This document shows, piece by piece, positions 15,733 to 22,700 of a stretch of DNA of 22,777 nt. This DNA is from an uncultured Bacilli bacterium (GTDB lineage Bacteria; Bacillota_I; Bacilli_A; RF39; UBA660). Every line of letters starts with the position of its first letter. Position 1 is the stretch's first letter. Position numbers and translations under genes: made by a program. The notes beneath the pieces were generated by a model that was given only the letters and a program-made list of their open reading frames with translations, was not told the DNA's origin and made no database searches. The stretch is taken from the NCBI GenBank assembly GCA_944351345.1, contig CALVPO010000006.1:1-22777 (forward strand), written 5' to 3'.

Positions 15733-16371
15733 CTATCTAATTAGGCAAATAATGATAGTTATTATGCTTAAAATAAAAGAGATTAACAAAATATTTATAT
15801 AACCATAACTATATTTAATTTTATTGGTATCGTGATAATTTATGGGTTCATTTTCTTCTATTTCTTCATCTAAGTAGTTTTTACTTATTTCTAATTTATA
15901 ATTATTTTGTTTATATAATTCATGCAAAAAATTAATAATTGGGGTTATTATTCTTTCTTCATAGTTTAGAATATATAAATTATCATTTACGTTATAAAAA
16001 CATTTATTATTTTTATTGGTTAAATTTTCCTTTGTTATATTTGGAAAAAGAGATGGATATTTTTTTATTATTTCTGGTAGGAAAATATTAATAAAGGTTG
16101 TTGATGAGTTACTTATAAATAATATATTTTTTTCTTCTTTTATTATTAATTTACTTTGAGAGTTATCTTTAAAAATTACTAGGGTACTTTTATCTGTTAT
16201 GTATTTATTAATATCACTTGCAGTAAAATTAGTAAATTCTTTATCTATTTTGCAGGTTGTTACTCTAAGTAAATCATTATCTTTTTCTTTAATATTCATA
16301 GTTTGTTTTAGATTAGTTTTATCTATATTTTTATACTTATCTATGGATTTTGTTATGATGTGACCTCTCAT
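15733..16371 (-). CDS. Hypothetical protein with a C-terminal membrane anchor
   Basis: 212 residues from the ATG at 16371 (MRGHIITKSIDK), which has the near-perfect RBS AAGGAGG; an in-frame ATG eleven codons earlier lacks one. The chain is soluble and Asn/Lys-rich until a single C-terminal hydrophobic segment (about 190-211, YINILLISFILSIITIIICLI), so it is probably tail-anchored with the bulk inside. I recognise no family. It lies 56 bases after the small membrane protein gene in the SpoIIP cluster, with its own extended -10 promoter. A role with the cell-wall genes around it is only an inference from position. Confidence 0.75.
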   Translation of the reverse strand: MRGHIITKSIDKYKNIDKTNLKQTMNIKEKDNDLLRVTTCKIDKEFTNFTASDINKYITDKSTLVIFKDNSQSKLIIKEEKNILFISNSSTTFINIFLPEIIKKYPSLFPNITKENLTNKNNKCFYNVNDNLYILNYEERIITPIINFLHELYKQNNYKLEISKNYLDEEIEENEPINYHDTNKIKYSYGYINILLISFILSIITIIICLIR

Positions 16372-16394
16372 AAATATCCTCCTTATTTTATATA

Positions 16395-16403
16395 AGTATA
16401 ACA
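16395..16403 (-). promoter_or_regulatory. Extended -10 promoter of the tail-anchored protein gene
   Basis: TGTTATACT on the minus strand gives an extended -10 (TATACT at 16395-16400) about 20 bases before the RBS. The block TATACTTATAT recurs ahead of the SpoIIP gene (about 17796-17806), so the two genes may share a regulator. The -35 is weak. Confidence 0.4.
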
Positions 16404-16427
16404 TAAATATCTCGAATTTACTATTAT

Positions 16428-16748
16428 TTATTTAATTAATCTACCTAATATGTCAAATGTGTTACTAATTGCTTTATTTAAATATTCATTTAAATTGATG
16501 CTTAATTTGGAAGTTGCTCTTGTTAAATTATTGGAATAATCTGTAGTGTTATCTTTTAAATAATCGGTAATATCTACATCACGCCCTTCTTTTACATCTT
16601 GTTCAAATTTTTTTATTTCTTCTTCTGTTAGATTTTTTTTAGTTTGGAGATTGTATTCATAATAGCCTGATTTTTCCATAATGTAGGAAAACATGAATGT
16701 TAATATTATTATATATATAAATAATTTAATTATTTTTTTAGATTTCAT
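16428..16748 (-). CDS. Small membrane protein downstream of spoIIP (YqxA-like by position)
   Basis: 106 residues: a short basic start, one membrane segment (about 7-24), an acidic middle (NLTEEEIKKFEQDVKEGRDVDITDYL) and an amphipathic C-terminal helix (LNEYLNKAISNTFDILGRLIK). RBS AAAGGAG overlaps the end of the SpoIIP gene and the ATG begins just after its TAG stop, so the two are coupled. In Bacillus subtilis a protein of similar length and shape, YqxA (DUF3679), follows spoIIP, so this may be its counterpart; I base that on order and topology, not on a sequence match. Confidence 0.7.
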   Translation of the reverse strand: MKSKKIIKLFIYIIILTFMFSYIMEKSGYYEYNLQTKKNLTEEEIKKFEQDVKEGRDVDITDYLKDNTTDYSNNLTRATSKLSINLNEYLNKAISNTFDILGRLIK

Positions 16749-16749
16749 G

Positions 16750-17781
16750 CTATGCTCCTTTTATATATTTATTTAAGACATTGGCTAGAGCTTCTATAGT
16801 GTTATATACTTCTTCTATGGTATTATCTACTCCACCTACTTCTATTAATAATGTATTAGGGCTTAAATCTTGATTATATATACCATTTACATTCATTCCT
16901 GTTTTCTTTATTATTCCTCGGGATAGACCGCTATAGTTTTCAGTTATTAGACTATTTATTGCATTAGCAAAATTATAATTTGATTTCCAATTTTGGTGAT
17001 CTTGGCCTACTACAAATAAAACTTTAGCGTAGTTTTTATTATTTATGGTTGTTGTTGATAATTCTTTTGAGATACTATCGCGATGAAGGTCAATAAAATA
17101 TTTTAGACTATAATAAGTTTGTTTTTTTTCAGTTATTAGACTTCTACTAGCTTGATATGAATAAGAATAATCCCAACCATTTTTTTCTAAGATATCACTC
17201 ATATTGGCTTCTTCTACAATGGTAGGAAGATCTATTTCATTTAATTTTTCTCTTAATAAATAACTGGCCATTTGGACATTAGGCGTAATTCCATATATTT
17301 CTAGATTATCATTACTATAGTTTTCTAGTTGATGAGTATTATATATGTATATTATGGGACTTTCTGTTTCTTTAGGATTAGGGTCTTTTATGTAGTCACT
17401 TACTTCTTTTAAATCATCCATATTACTATAATCATCATTATATTCTACTTTTATTGTTTCTTCTGTTTTATTTTTTGTGCCATATTTTAATATGCTTGTA
17501 TTAAAAATACTTGTGGGATTATTAAAATCTATGTTTAGAAGAAATTTCATAGTATTATTTACTATATTACTTGTTTTGTATTTGGATAATATATTGGCAT
17601 TACCACTTGTTACTAATAGATTTATAAATTCTTCGTTGGATATTGTTTTGTTATCTTTTATCATATGATAGAAAGTATAAGAAAATGATAAATATATAAT
17701 AATTAGACATATTAAATATTTTAGTTTTTTCTTCTTTTTAGGCTTGTTCTTTTTTAAATTCATTTTTCCTTTTTTATTCAT
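16750..17781 (-). CDS. spoIIP: SpoIIP-family peptidoglycan amidase/endopeptidase
   Basis: 343 residues from the ATG at 17781 (MNKKGK), with AAAAGGTG as RBS; a GTG three codons earlier overlaps that site and is rejected. A lysine-rich start and one anchor (about 20-38) precede a linker and the SpoIIP domain (about 143-343). Diagnostic motifs: YIYNTHQLENY (His150, Glu153), VVGQDHQNWKSNYNFA (His262), and LLIEVGGVDNTIEEVYNTIEALA (Glu314). In spore formers SpoIIP cleaves peptide stems and cross-links with SpoIID and SpoIIM during engulfment. No other sporulation gene is in the window, and some non-sporulating relatives also keep homologues, so spore formation here is not proven. Confidence 0.9.
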   Translation of the reverse strand: MNKKGKMNLKKNKPKKKKKLKYLICLIIIYLSFSYTFYHMIKDNKTISNEEFINLLVTSGNANILSKYKTSNIVNNTMKFLLNIDFNNPTSIFNTSILKYGTKNKTEETIKVEYNDDYSNMDDLKEVSDYIKDPNPKETESPIIYIYNTHQLENYSNDNLEIYGITPNVQMASYLLREKLNEIDLPTIVEEANMSDILEKNGWDYSYSYQASRSLITEKKQTYYSLKYFIDLHRDSISKELSTTTINNKNYAKVLFVVGQDHQNWKSNYNFANAINSLITENYSGLSRGIIKKTGMNVNGIYNQDLSPNTLLIEVGGVDNTIEEVYNTIEALANVLNKYIKGA

Positions 17782-17835
17782 AAATATCACCTTTTAATAT
17801 AAGTATATAATTTATTATTTAAAAGAATGTCGATT

Positions 17836-17860
17836 AAAAAAAGAACTTAAATAAAAGTTC
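17836..17860 (-). terminator. Terminator of the GH25 gene
   Basis: GAACTT (17843-17848) and AAGTTC (17855-17860) make a 6-bp stem with a 6-base loop, followed on the minus strand by seven T (17842-17836). It begins two bases after the stop codon of the lysozyme gene and separates it from the SpoIIP transcript. Confidence 0.75.
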
Positions 17861-17862
17861 AA

Positions 17863-19068
17863 TTAATTTAAATACATTACATCTATGTCAACATAGGCAT
17901 CTATTCCGTCTATTTTGCCGTCACTGCATAGTTGCCATAATTTATAGTTATCTCTGTATTCAAGGTCACCATATTTTGCTACCCAAACGTTATTATAGTC
18001 TTGTGCAAACCAAATTGTGTCTAAATAATATTCACTTGTATATAATAATGATTCATAGCCATTTTTTTCAATTTCTTCGATGAAGGCAGCAGCTATGTTA
18101 TTTAGGCTATTAAAGCTTAGATTGAAACTATTATATTCTGTCCAATTTTCCCAGTCAAAGGCAATTGGGAGTTCTACTTTATATTTTTTTATTTTTTTTA
18201 CAATATATTGAGCTTGCTTTTTTGCTTCATTAGGTGTTTTAGCATATGAATAAAAATATAGTCCTACTTTAATGTTTCTTTTGTTGGCTTCTTCGATATT
18301 TTCTTTAAATTTAGGATCTAGAGTTATTTCTCCGTCTATTTCTCGCTGGCCTGCTATTTTTATAAAAATAAATTCGACGTTTTGTTGCTCTAATTTATCA
18401 AAATCTATATCTTTTTGCCATTTTGAAACATCAATTCCTATTAGAGTATTTTCTGTTTTATATTTTTTATATACTTCATCATAGGCTGTATATTGTTCTT
18501 CTTCAGGAGTTACTGTGCTATTTTCTTCTGTATTTCTTTCATCTATAACGTTTAGATTAAAGTCAACTGTTTTGGTATTATTATATTTGTCTGTTGCAGT
18601 TATGGTTAAAGGATAAATACCTACTTCATCTAGGTTATAACTACCTGTTATGTTGCATTTTACATTATCATCATAGTCATCGGCACATAATATTTCATCT
18701 TCTAGCCTTTTATCATAACCCTTAGTTACTGTATATTCACTATTTACTAAAATAGTTGGTGGTGTTACATCATGCACCTCTATATTAAATTTTTTTGTTT
18801 TGTAAAATCCATGTTTATCTTGATAGATTGCTCTTACAGTTTGAACACCTACTTTTCTTGTATCAATTTTATAATTATTTTTTAATGTTCCATCTAATTT
18901 ATAAATAAAATCTTTAAGATATACTTCTTCTCTAAAATTACAACTTAAATCTGTTTTTAATAATATATCCTTGGTATTTAGGAAGAAGTAAAAAAGAGAG
19001 GTCATTACTAAAAGAGTTAATGATAATAGAAATATTATTATAACTTTTTTATTTAAAATCTTATCGAT
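17863..19068 (-). CDS. GH25 lysozyme with Ig-like domains; probable ATC start
   Basis: 380 residues from the first ATG (19005), or 401 if begun at the ATC at 19068. The longer form is preferred: GGAGGG, then six bases, then ATC GAT AAG, in frame, adding basic DKILNKK and the first part of a membrane anchor (VIIIFLLSLTLLVMTSLFYF) that the ATG would cut in half. The middle holds one or two Ig-like/DUF5011-type domains (about 20-155 from the ATG). The C-terminal GH25 domain has IGIDVSKWQ (Asp192), PIAFDWENW (Asp284, Glu286) and VDIDVMYL, the catalytic Asp/DxE pattern of N-acetylmuramidases. It should cut peptidoglycan outside the membrane. Own promoter and terminator. Confidence 0.9.
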   Translation of the reverse strand: MDKILNKKVIIIFLLSLTLLVMTSLFYFFLNTKDILLKTDLSCNFREEVYLKDFIYKLDGTLKNNYKIDTRKVGVQTVRAIYQDKHGFYKTKKFNIEVHDVTPPTILVNSEYTVTKGYDKRLEDEILCADDYDDNVKCNITGSYNLDEVGIYPLTITATDKYNNTKTVDFNLNVIDERNTEENSTVTPEEEQYTAYDEVYKKYKTENTLIGIDVSKWQKDIDFDKLEQQNVEFIFIKIAGQREIDGEITLDPKFKENIEEANKRNIKVGLYFYSYAKTPNEAKKQAQYIVKKIKKYKVELPIAFDWENWTEYNSFNLSFNSLNNIAAAFIEEIEKNGYESLLYTSEYYLDTIWFAQDYNNVWVAKYGDLEYRDNYKLWQLCSDGKIDGIDAYVDIDVMYLN

Positions 19069-19089
19069 AAATATCCCTCCTCTTAGTAT

Positions 19090-19118
19090 ATTATACCATC
19101 TTTTTTTAGGTATATAAA
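19090..19118 (-). promoter_or_regulatory. Promoter of the GH25 gene
   Basis: Minus strand TTTATA (19113-19118), 17-base spacer, TATAAT (19090-19095), preceded by TGG as an extended -10. Transcription should begin near 19083, just ahead of GGAGGG (19075-19080), so the leader is very short and leaves little room for any start upstream of the ATC at 19068. Confidence 0.65.
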
Positions 19119-19176
19119 TTATTATATTTAATTATTTTGAAAATTTACACTTTATCTGATTAATAATTAGTTAAAT

Positions 19177-19204
19177 AAAAAAAGATTACAAAATATGCAA
19201 TCTT
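19177..19204 (-). terminator. Terminator of pyruvate kinase gene
   Basis: AAGATT (19182-19187) and AATCTT (19199-19204) pair around an 11-base loop and are followed on the minus strand by T7. The stem is short and AT-only, but it begins just after the pyk stop codon. Confidence 0.6.
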
Positions 19205-19205
19205 A

Positions 19206-20615
19206 TTAAATTTCTTCTATTTTTAAGAAGTTTGTTGTTTTTTCGCCAGTATTTGGGAAACCTCCAGTAATTATAATTTTGTCGCCTTTTTCTAGTTTCA
19301 TAAATTCTTTAGCTTTAGCAATTCCATCTGTTACTACTTCGTCAGTTGAGTTATATTCTGGTACTACTACTGGATATACACCCCAATTTAATGCTAAGCT
19401 ACGTGCTACTTTTTCATTTGGTACAGTTGCTAAAATGTAAGCATCTGGTTTTAAATTACTAACTTTTCTAGCAGTAAAGCCACTCATTGATGCTGTTACT
19501 ATTACTTTTACATTTAAATCTTTAGCTGCTGATACTACACTGTTTGCAATTAAATCATGCATTTTGTGTTCTGATGTTACGTTGTAAGTTTTTCCATATT
19601 CTTTATAGTATTGTTCTGCTACTTCTGAGATTTCTCCAAGATATTGTGATGCTAAGTCTGGATGTTGTCCTATAGTTGTTTCATCACTTAGCCATACAGC
19701 ATCTGCTCCATCGAATACAGCTGTTGCTACATCTGTTAATTCTGCTTTTGTTGGACGAGAATTTTTACACATGCTTTTTAACATTTCTGTTGCTACGATA
19801 CAAACTTTTCCTTTTTCACGACATTTTTTCAATATTTCTTTTTGTAATACTGGAACTTCGATGAATGGTACTTCTACACTTAAATCTCCTCTTGCTATGA
19901 TTATCCCATCTGTTTCATCTATTATTTCATCTATGTTTTCTATAGCTTTAGCAGTTTCTATTTTAGATAAAATTTGCATTTCTGGTTTTCCATATTTCTT
20001 TAATAATTCTCTTGCTGCTCTAACATCATCTGCAGTTGACACAAATGAGATTCCTAAAAAGTCGCCATCGTGTTCACATGCATATTTAATATCTTCTTCG
20101 TCCTCTTCTGAAATGAAAGGAATATTTAAATCTACGCCTGGAATATTTGTTCCTCTACGGCTTGTTAAAGTTGCACTATCTAAGATTTTACATGTTACAC
20201 CATCATCTTCTACAGAAATAACTTCAAGTCTTACGAAACCATCGTTTAATAAAATTGTTGTTCCTACTTCTAGATTATCTATTACTTGTGGATAATTAAA
20301 ACTAATTCTATCTTTATTACCAATAACTGATTCTCTAACTATTCTTATAGTATTTCCTTCTACAAAGTCAATTTCACCATTTTCAAAATTACAAGTTCTT
20401 AAATCAGGTCCCTTAGTATCATATAAAATTGCTAAGTTTGCTCCTAATTCTTTTCTAGCTCTCATAACTAGATCTTCGTCCAACTGTCTTTCTTCTATAG
20501 TTGCGTGTGAAAAATTAACACGTACTACACCCATTCCATTTTCAACTAATTTTTTAAAAACGGGCCAAGATTGTGTGGCTGGTCCAATACCGCAAATCAT
20601 TTTAGTTTTTCTCAT
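19206..20615 (-). CDS. pyk: Pyruvate kinase (divergent)
   Basis: 469 residues, the standard core length without an extra C-terminal PEP-utiliser domain. It converts phosphoenolpyruvate and ADP to pyruvate and ATP, the last glycolytic step. Visible landmarks: MRKTKMICGIGPAT, RVNFSHA (about 33-39), LYDTKGPDLRT (about 64-74), the B domain (about 75-165), LSKIE with the catalytic Lys and metal-binding Glu, IIIARGDLSVEVP, and RPTKAELTDVATAVFDGADAVWLSDETTIG. Several positions differ from common enzymes: GDLG is GDLS, TQMLESM is TEMLKSM, and MLSGETA is WLSDETT. Clean RBS AAGGAG and a strong promoter argue for a working housekeeping gene. Confidence 0.93.
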   Translation of the reverse strand: MRKTKMICGIGPATQSWPVFKKLVENGMGVVRVNFSHATIEERQLDEDLVMRARKELGANLAILYDTKGPDLRTCNFENGEIDFVEGNTIRIVRESVIGNKDRISFNYPQVIDNLEVGTTILLNDGFVRLEVISVEDDGVTCKILDSATLTSRRGTNIPGVDLNIPFISEEDEEDIKYACEHDGDFLGISFVSTADDVRAARELLKKYGKPEMQILSKIETAKAIENIDEIIDETDGIIIARGDLSVEVPFIEVPVLQKEILKKCREKGKVCIVATEMLKSMCKNSRPTKAELTDVATAVFDGADAVWLSDETTIGQHPDLASQYLGEISEVAEQYYKEYGKTYNVTSEHKMHDLIANSVVSAAKDLNVKVIVTASMSGFTARKVSNLKPDAYILATVPNEKVARSLALNWGVYPVVVPEYNSTDEVVTDGIAKAKEFMKLEKGDKIIITGGFPNTGEKTTNFLKIEEI

Positions 20616-20661
20616 ACTTTACTCCTTCTTTCCTTTATTTCTATATTTTTTTGGCCATTTA

Positions 20662-20691
20662 ATTATACTATATAGAAAAGATATTTGTCAA
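20662..20691 (-). promoter_or_regulatory. Strong sigma-A type promoter of pyk
   Basis: Consensus TTGACA (20686-20691) and consensus TATAAT (20662-20667) on the minus strand with an 18-base spacer. It lies between ffh and pyk, so pyk has its own start. I see no clear terminator for ffh in the 60 bases before it. Confidence 0.85.
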
Positions 20692-20749
20692 TATAAATAA
20701 AGGTTTTTTATATGGTATTTATGCTTATTTTATATATATTTTTACAGTA

Positions 20750-22057
20750 TTAGAATGGCAATTTGAAGTTACCATTATACATCATTTTCATCATTTTTTT
20801 CATTTCTTCAAATTGTTTTAATAGTTGGTTTACTTCTGTTACGGTTGTACCTGAGCCTTTGGCTATTCTTTGCTTTCTTGATGCTTTTAGAATTTCAGGG
20901 TGTTTTCTTTCATATGGTGTCATTGATAGGACTATTGCTTCTATGTGAGACATTTTTTTAGGGTCTACTTTTACATTATTTAAGCCCATTTTTTTAGCTC
21001 CTGGTAATAGTTTTATAATATTTTCTAGAGGTCCTAATTTTTTTATTTGTTTTATTTGTTTTAAGAAATCTTCTAAGTCAAAACTACCTTTGGTCATCTT
21101 TTTTACTAAGTCTTCTGCATCTTTTTCGTCTATTTCGCTTGATACTTTTTCTACTAGTGATAATACATCACCCATTCCTATTATACGAGATGCCATACGA
21201 TCAGGATGAAATTCTGATAAGCCATCCATTTTTTCACTTACTCCAATAAATTTTATTGGTATGTTAGTTAAGTGTCTTACAGATAGTGCTACTCCACCTC
21301 TTGTGTCTCCATCTAATTTTGTTAATATGACACCAGTTAATTTTAATTTATCATTAAAACCATTTATTACATTTATAGCATCTTGTCCCATCATTGCATC
21401 TATTACTAATAGTGTTTCATGTGGGTTTATTGCATTTTCGATGTTTTGTAACTCTTCCATTAGTTTATCGTCTATTTGAAGACGACCTGCTGTATCTATT
21501 AAAATGTAATCAAAATCATTTTCTTTGGCATAATTAATAGCATTTTTAGTTATTTCAACAGGGTCTTTTTTTCCTTCGGAATATACTTTGATATTTAACT
21601 CTTTTCCAATGGTTTTTAATTGATCAATTGCTGCTGGTCTATAGATGTCACAAGCTACTAAAAGTGGTTTTTTCTTATGGTTTTTTCTTAAGAAATTAGC
21701 TAATTTTCCAATAGTTGTTGTTTTTCCTGATCCTTGTAATCCAACTAGCATAGTAATAGTTGGATTTTTAGTTGTTTCTAATGGTACAGAATCTCCTCCT
21801 AGTAACTCAGTTAGTTCATCTTTTACTATTTTTACAAATTCTTCTCCTGGAGATAGTTTTGAATTAACGTTAGCACCTAGTGCTTTTTCCTTTACTTTAT
21901 TAGTAAATTCTTTTACTACTTTATAGTTTACGTCAGCTTCTAATAAAGATAGTCTTATTTCTCTCATCATATCGCTGATATTTTCTTCTGTTATTCTTCC
22001 ATAACCTTTTATTTTATGCATTACATTTTGTAATCTGTCGCTTAAATTTTCAAACAT
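20750..22057 (-). CDS. ffh: Signal recognition particle GTPase Ffh
   Basis: 435 residues, close to the usual length. Ffh binds 4.5S/6S RNA and signal sequences and delivers ribosomes to FtsY at the membrane. N domain 1-95, G domain about 96-295 with GLQGSGKTT (106-114), DTAGR (188-192) and TKLDGDTRGG (246-255), then the methionine-rich M domain with KRHPEIL-like segment PYERKHPEILKASRKQRIAKGSGTTVTEVNQLLKQFEEMKKMMKMM, here given only for its key groups (RKQRIAKGSG and the Met cluster at the end). RBS GTAGGTG precedes the ATG and TATAAT lies at 22077-22082. The ylxM gene that often precedes ffh in Bacillota is absent; a divergent tRNA gene takes its place. Confidence 0.96.
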   Translation of the reverse strand: MFENLSDRLQNVMHKIKGYGRITEENISDMMREIRLSLLEADVNYKVVKEFTNKVKEKALGANVNSKLSPGEEFVKIVKDELTELLGGDSVPLETTKNPTITMLVGLQGSGKTTTIGKLANFLRKNHKKKPLLVACDIYRPAAIDQLKTIGKELNIKVYSEGKKDPVEITKNAINYAKENDFDYILIDTAGRLQIDDKLMEELQNIENAINPHETLLVIDAMMGQDAINVINGFNDKLKLTGVILTKLDGDTRGGVALSVRHLTNIPIKFIGVSEKMDGLSEFHPDRMASRIIGMGDVLSLVEKVSSEIDEKDAEDLVKKMTKGSFDLEDFLKQIKQIKKLGPLENIIKLLPGAKKMGLNNVKVDPKKMSHIEAIVLSMTPYERKHPEILKASRKQRIAKGSGTTVTEVNQLLKQFEEMKKMMKMMYNGNFKLPF

Positions 22058-22124
22058 TGTTAATCACCTACTAATGATTATACACTAAAAATTATTATTT
22101 TTATATAAATTTAATAAAAAATAC

Positions 22125-22153
22125 TTGATTTTTTTTACTTCTTCTATTATAAT
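22125..22153 (+). promoter_or_regulatory. Promoter of the tRNA-Gly gene
   Basis: TTGATT (22125-22130), 17-base spacer, TATAAT (22148-22153). Transcription should begin near 22160, leaving about 50 bases of leader to be trimmed before the mature tRNA. That leader contains a weak inverted repeat (ATATTA/TAATAT), for which I claim no function. Confidence 0.75.
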
Positions 22154-22212
22154 TGTAAATGTGTTGAGGATATTAGGTATTAATATTCTTTAAATTGAAT
22201 ATATATTATTAT

Positions 22213-22286
22213 GCGGATGTAGTTTAATGGTAGAACCTCAGCCTTCCAAGCTGACTACGAGGGTTCGATTCCCTTCATCCGCTCCA
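22213..22286 (+). tRNA. tRNA-Gly, anticodon TCC
   Basis: The acceptor stem pairs GCGGATG (22213-22219) with CATCCGC (22276-22282), all seven positions. The anticodon arm is TCAGC-CTTCCAA-GCTGA with anticodon TCC, reading GGA and other glycine codons. The T arm has GAGGG-TTCGATT-CCCTT with the TTCGA core. The D arm shows AGTTTAATGGTAGA. Discriminator T is followed by an encoded CCA end. The gene is complete. Confidence 0.97.
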
Positions 22287-22296
22287 TTTGAATACA

Positions 22297-22333
22297 ACTT
22301 ACGGACTGTAAAAAGTTCGTAAGTTTTAATTTT
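22297..22333 (+). terminator. Terminator after tRNA-Gly
   Basis: ACTTACGGAC (22297-22306) pairs with GTTCGTAAGT (22315-22324) as a 10-bp stem with one G-U pair and an 8-base loop, followed by TTTAATTTT. It begins ten bases after the tRNA CCA end. Confidence 0.8.
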
Positions 22334-22345
22334 ATATAAAACTTT

Positions 22346-22378
22346 AATGTTCTCTTTCTAGGAAGGAGGACATTTTTT
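22346..22378 (+). promoter_or_regulatory. Terminator-like hairpin that contains the RBS of the 22379 gene
   Basis: AATGTTCTCTTTC (22346-22358) and GAAGGAGGACATT (22362-22374) pair over 13 positions (two G-U pairs) around the 3-base loop TAG, followed by six T up to the ATG. The Shine-Dalgarno GGAGGA (22365-22370) is wholly inside the right arm. The element looks both like an intrinsic terminator and like an RBS trap; which it is cannot be told from sequence. Confidence 0.65.
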
Positions 22379-22663
22379 ATGCTTGAATTTAAAATTTTAG
22401 AAGAATTTAAACCTAATCCCCAAATAATAGAACTTATTAAACACTACACTTACAAAACTAAAAAAGGAAAAATTAAAGTTCTTCTACATACTAATTTACA
22501 AATTATTGAACCAACTGAATATCTAATTACCCATCCTATTACTCTTACTATACTTGAATACAAAGTAAATGAAATTAGTAATAAACCATTTTACATTAAA
22601 GAACATAAAGCAAAATATAACTTAAAAGAAATAGAAAATATTATAAAAAAATACAAATATTAA
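22379..22663 (+). CDS. Hypothetical small protein, 94 residues
   Basis: Complete frame with AAGGAGGA eight bases before the ATG, buried in the hairpin at 22346-22374. The product is basic, with alternating hydrophobic strands (KIKVLLHTNLQIIEPTEYLI, TLTILEYKVNEI) and a C-terminal lysine-rich helix (KEIENIIKKYKY). No membrane segment, signal or known motif is visible, and I recognise no family. It has no obvious promoter of its own: the only upstream promoter seen is that of tRNA-Gly, with two hairpins between, so it may depend on read-through. Confidence 0.7.
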   Translation: MLEFKILEEFKPNPQIIELIKHYTYKTKKGKIKVLLHTNLQIIEPTEYLITHPITLTILEYKVNEISNKPFYIKEHKAKYNLKEIENIIKKYKY

Positions 22664-22673
22664 ATTTTTTTAG

Positions 22674-22700
22674 AAAATACACTTCGTAAAAGTGCCTTTT
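22674..22700 (+). terminator. Weak terminator after the 22379 gene
   Basis: CACTT/AAGTG (22680-22684 with 22690-22694) form a short stem with loop CGTAA, extended by AAAA/TTTT across a two-base mismatch, and end in TTTT. These last four T are also the first bases of the direct repeat. Confidence 0.4.

Noticed and set aside
19771..20295. 174-codon plus-strand open frame inside pyk
   Set aside because: Antisense shadow of the pyruvate kinase gene; no RBS, no recognisable product, and the opposite frame carries all family motifs.
21645..21926. 93-codon plus-strand frame inside ffh
   Set aside because: Shadow of the Ffh G domain; no start signal.
22160..22212. Structured leader or T-box before the tRNA gene
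   Set aside because: Only a 6-bp AT inverted repeat is present; no T-box or riboswitch motif, and a tRNA precursor leader explains it.
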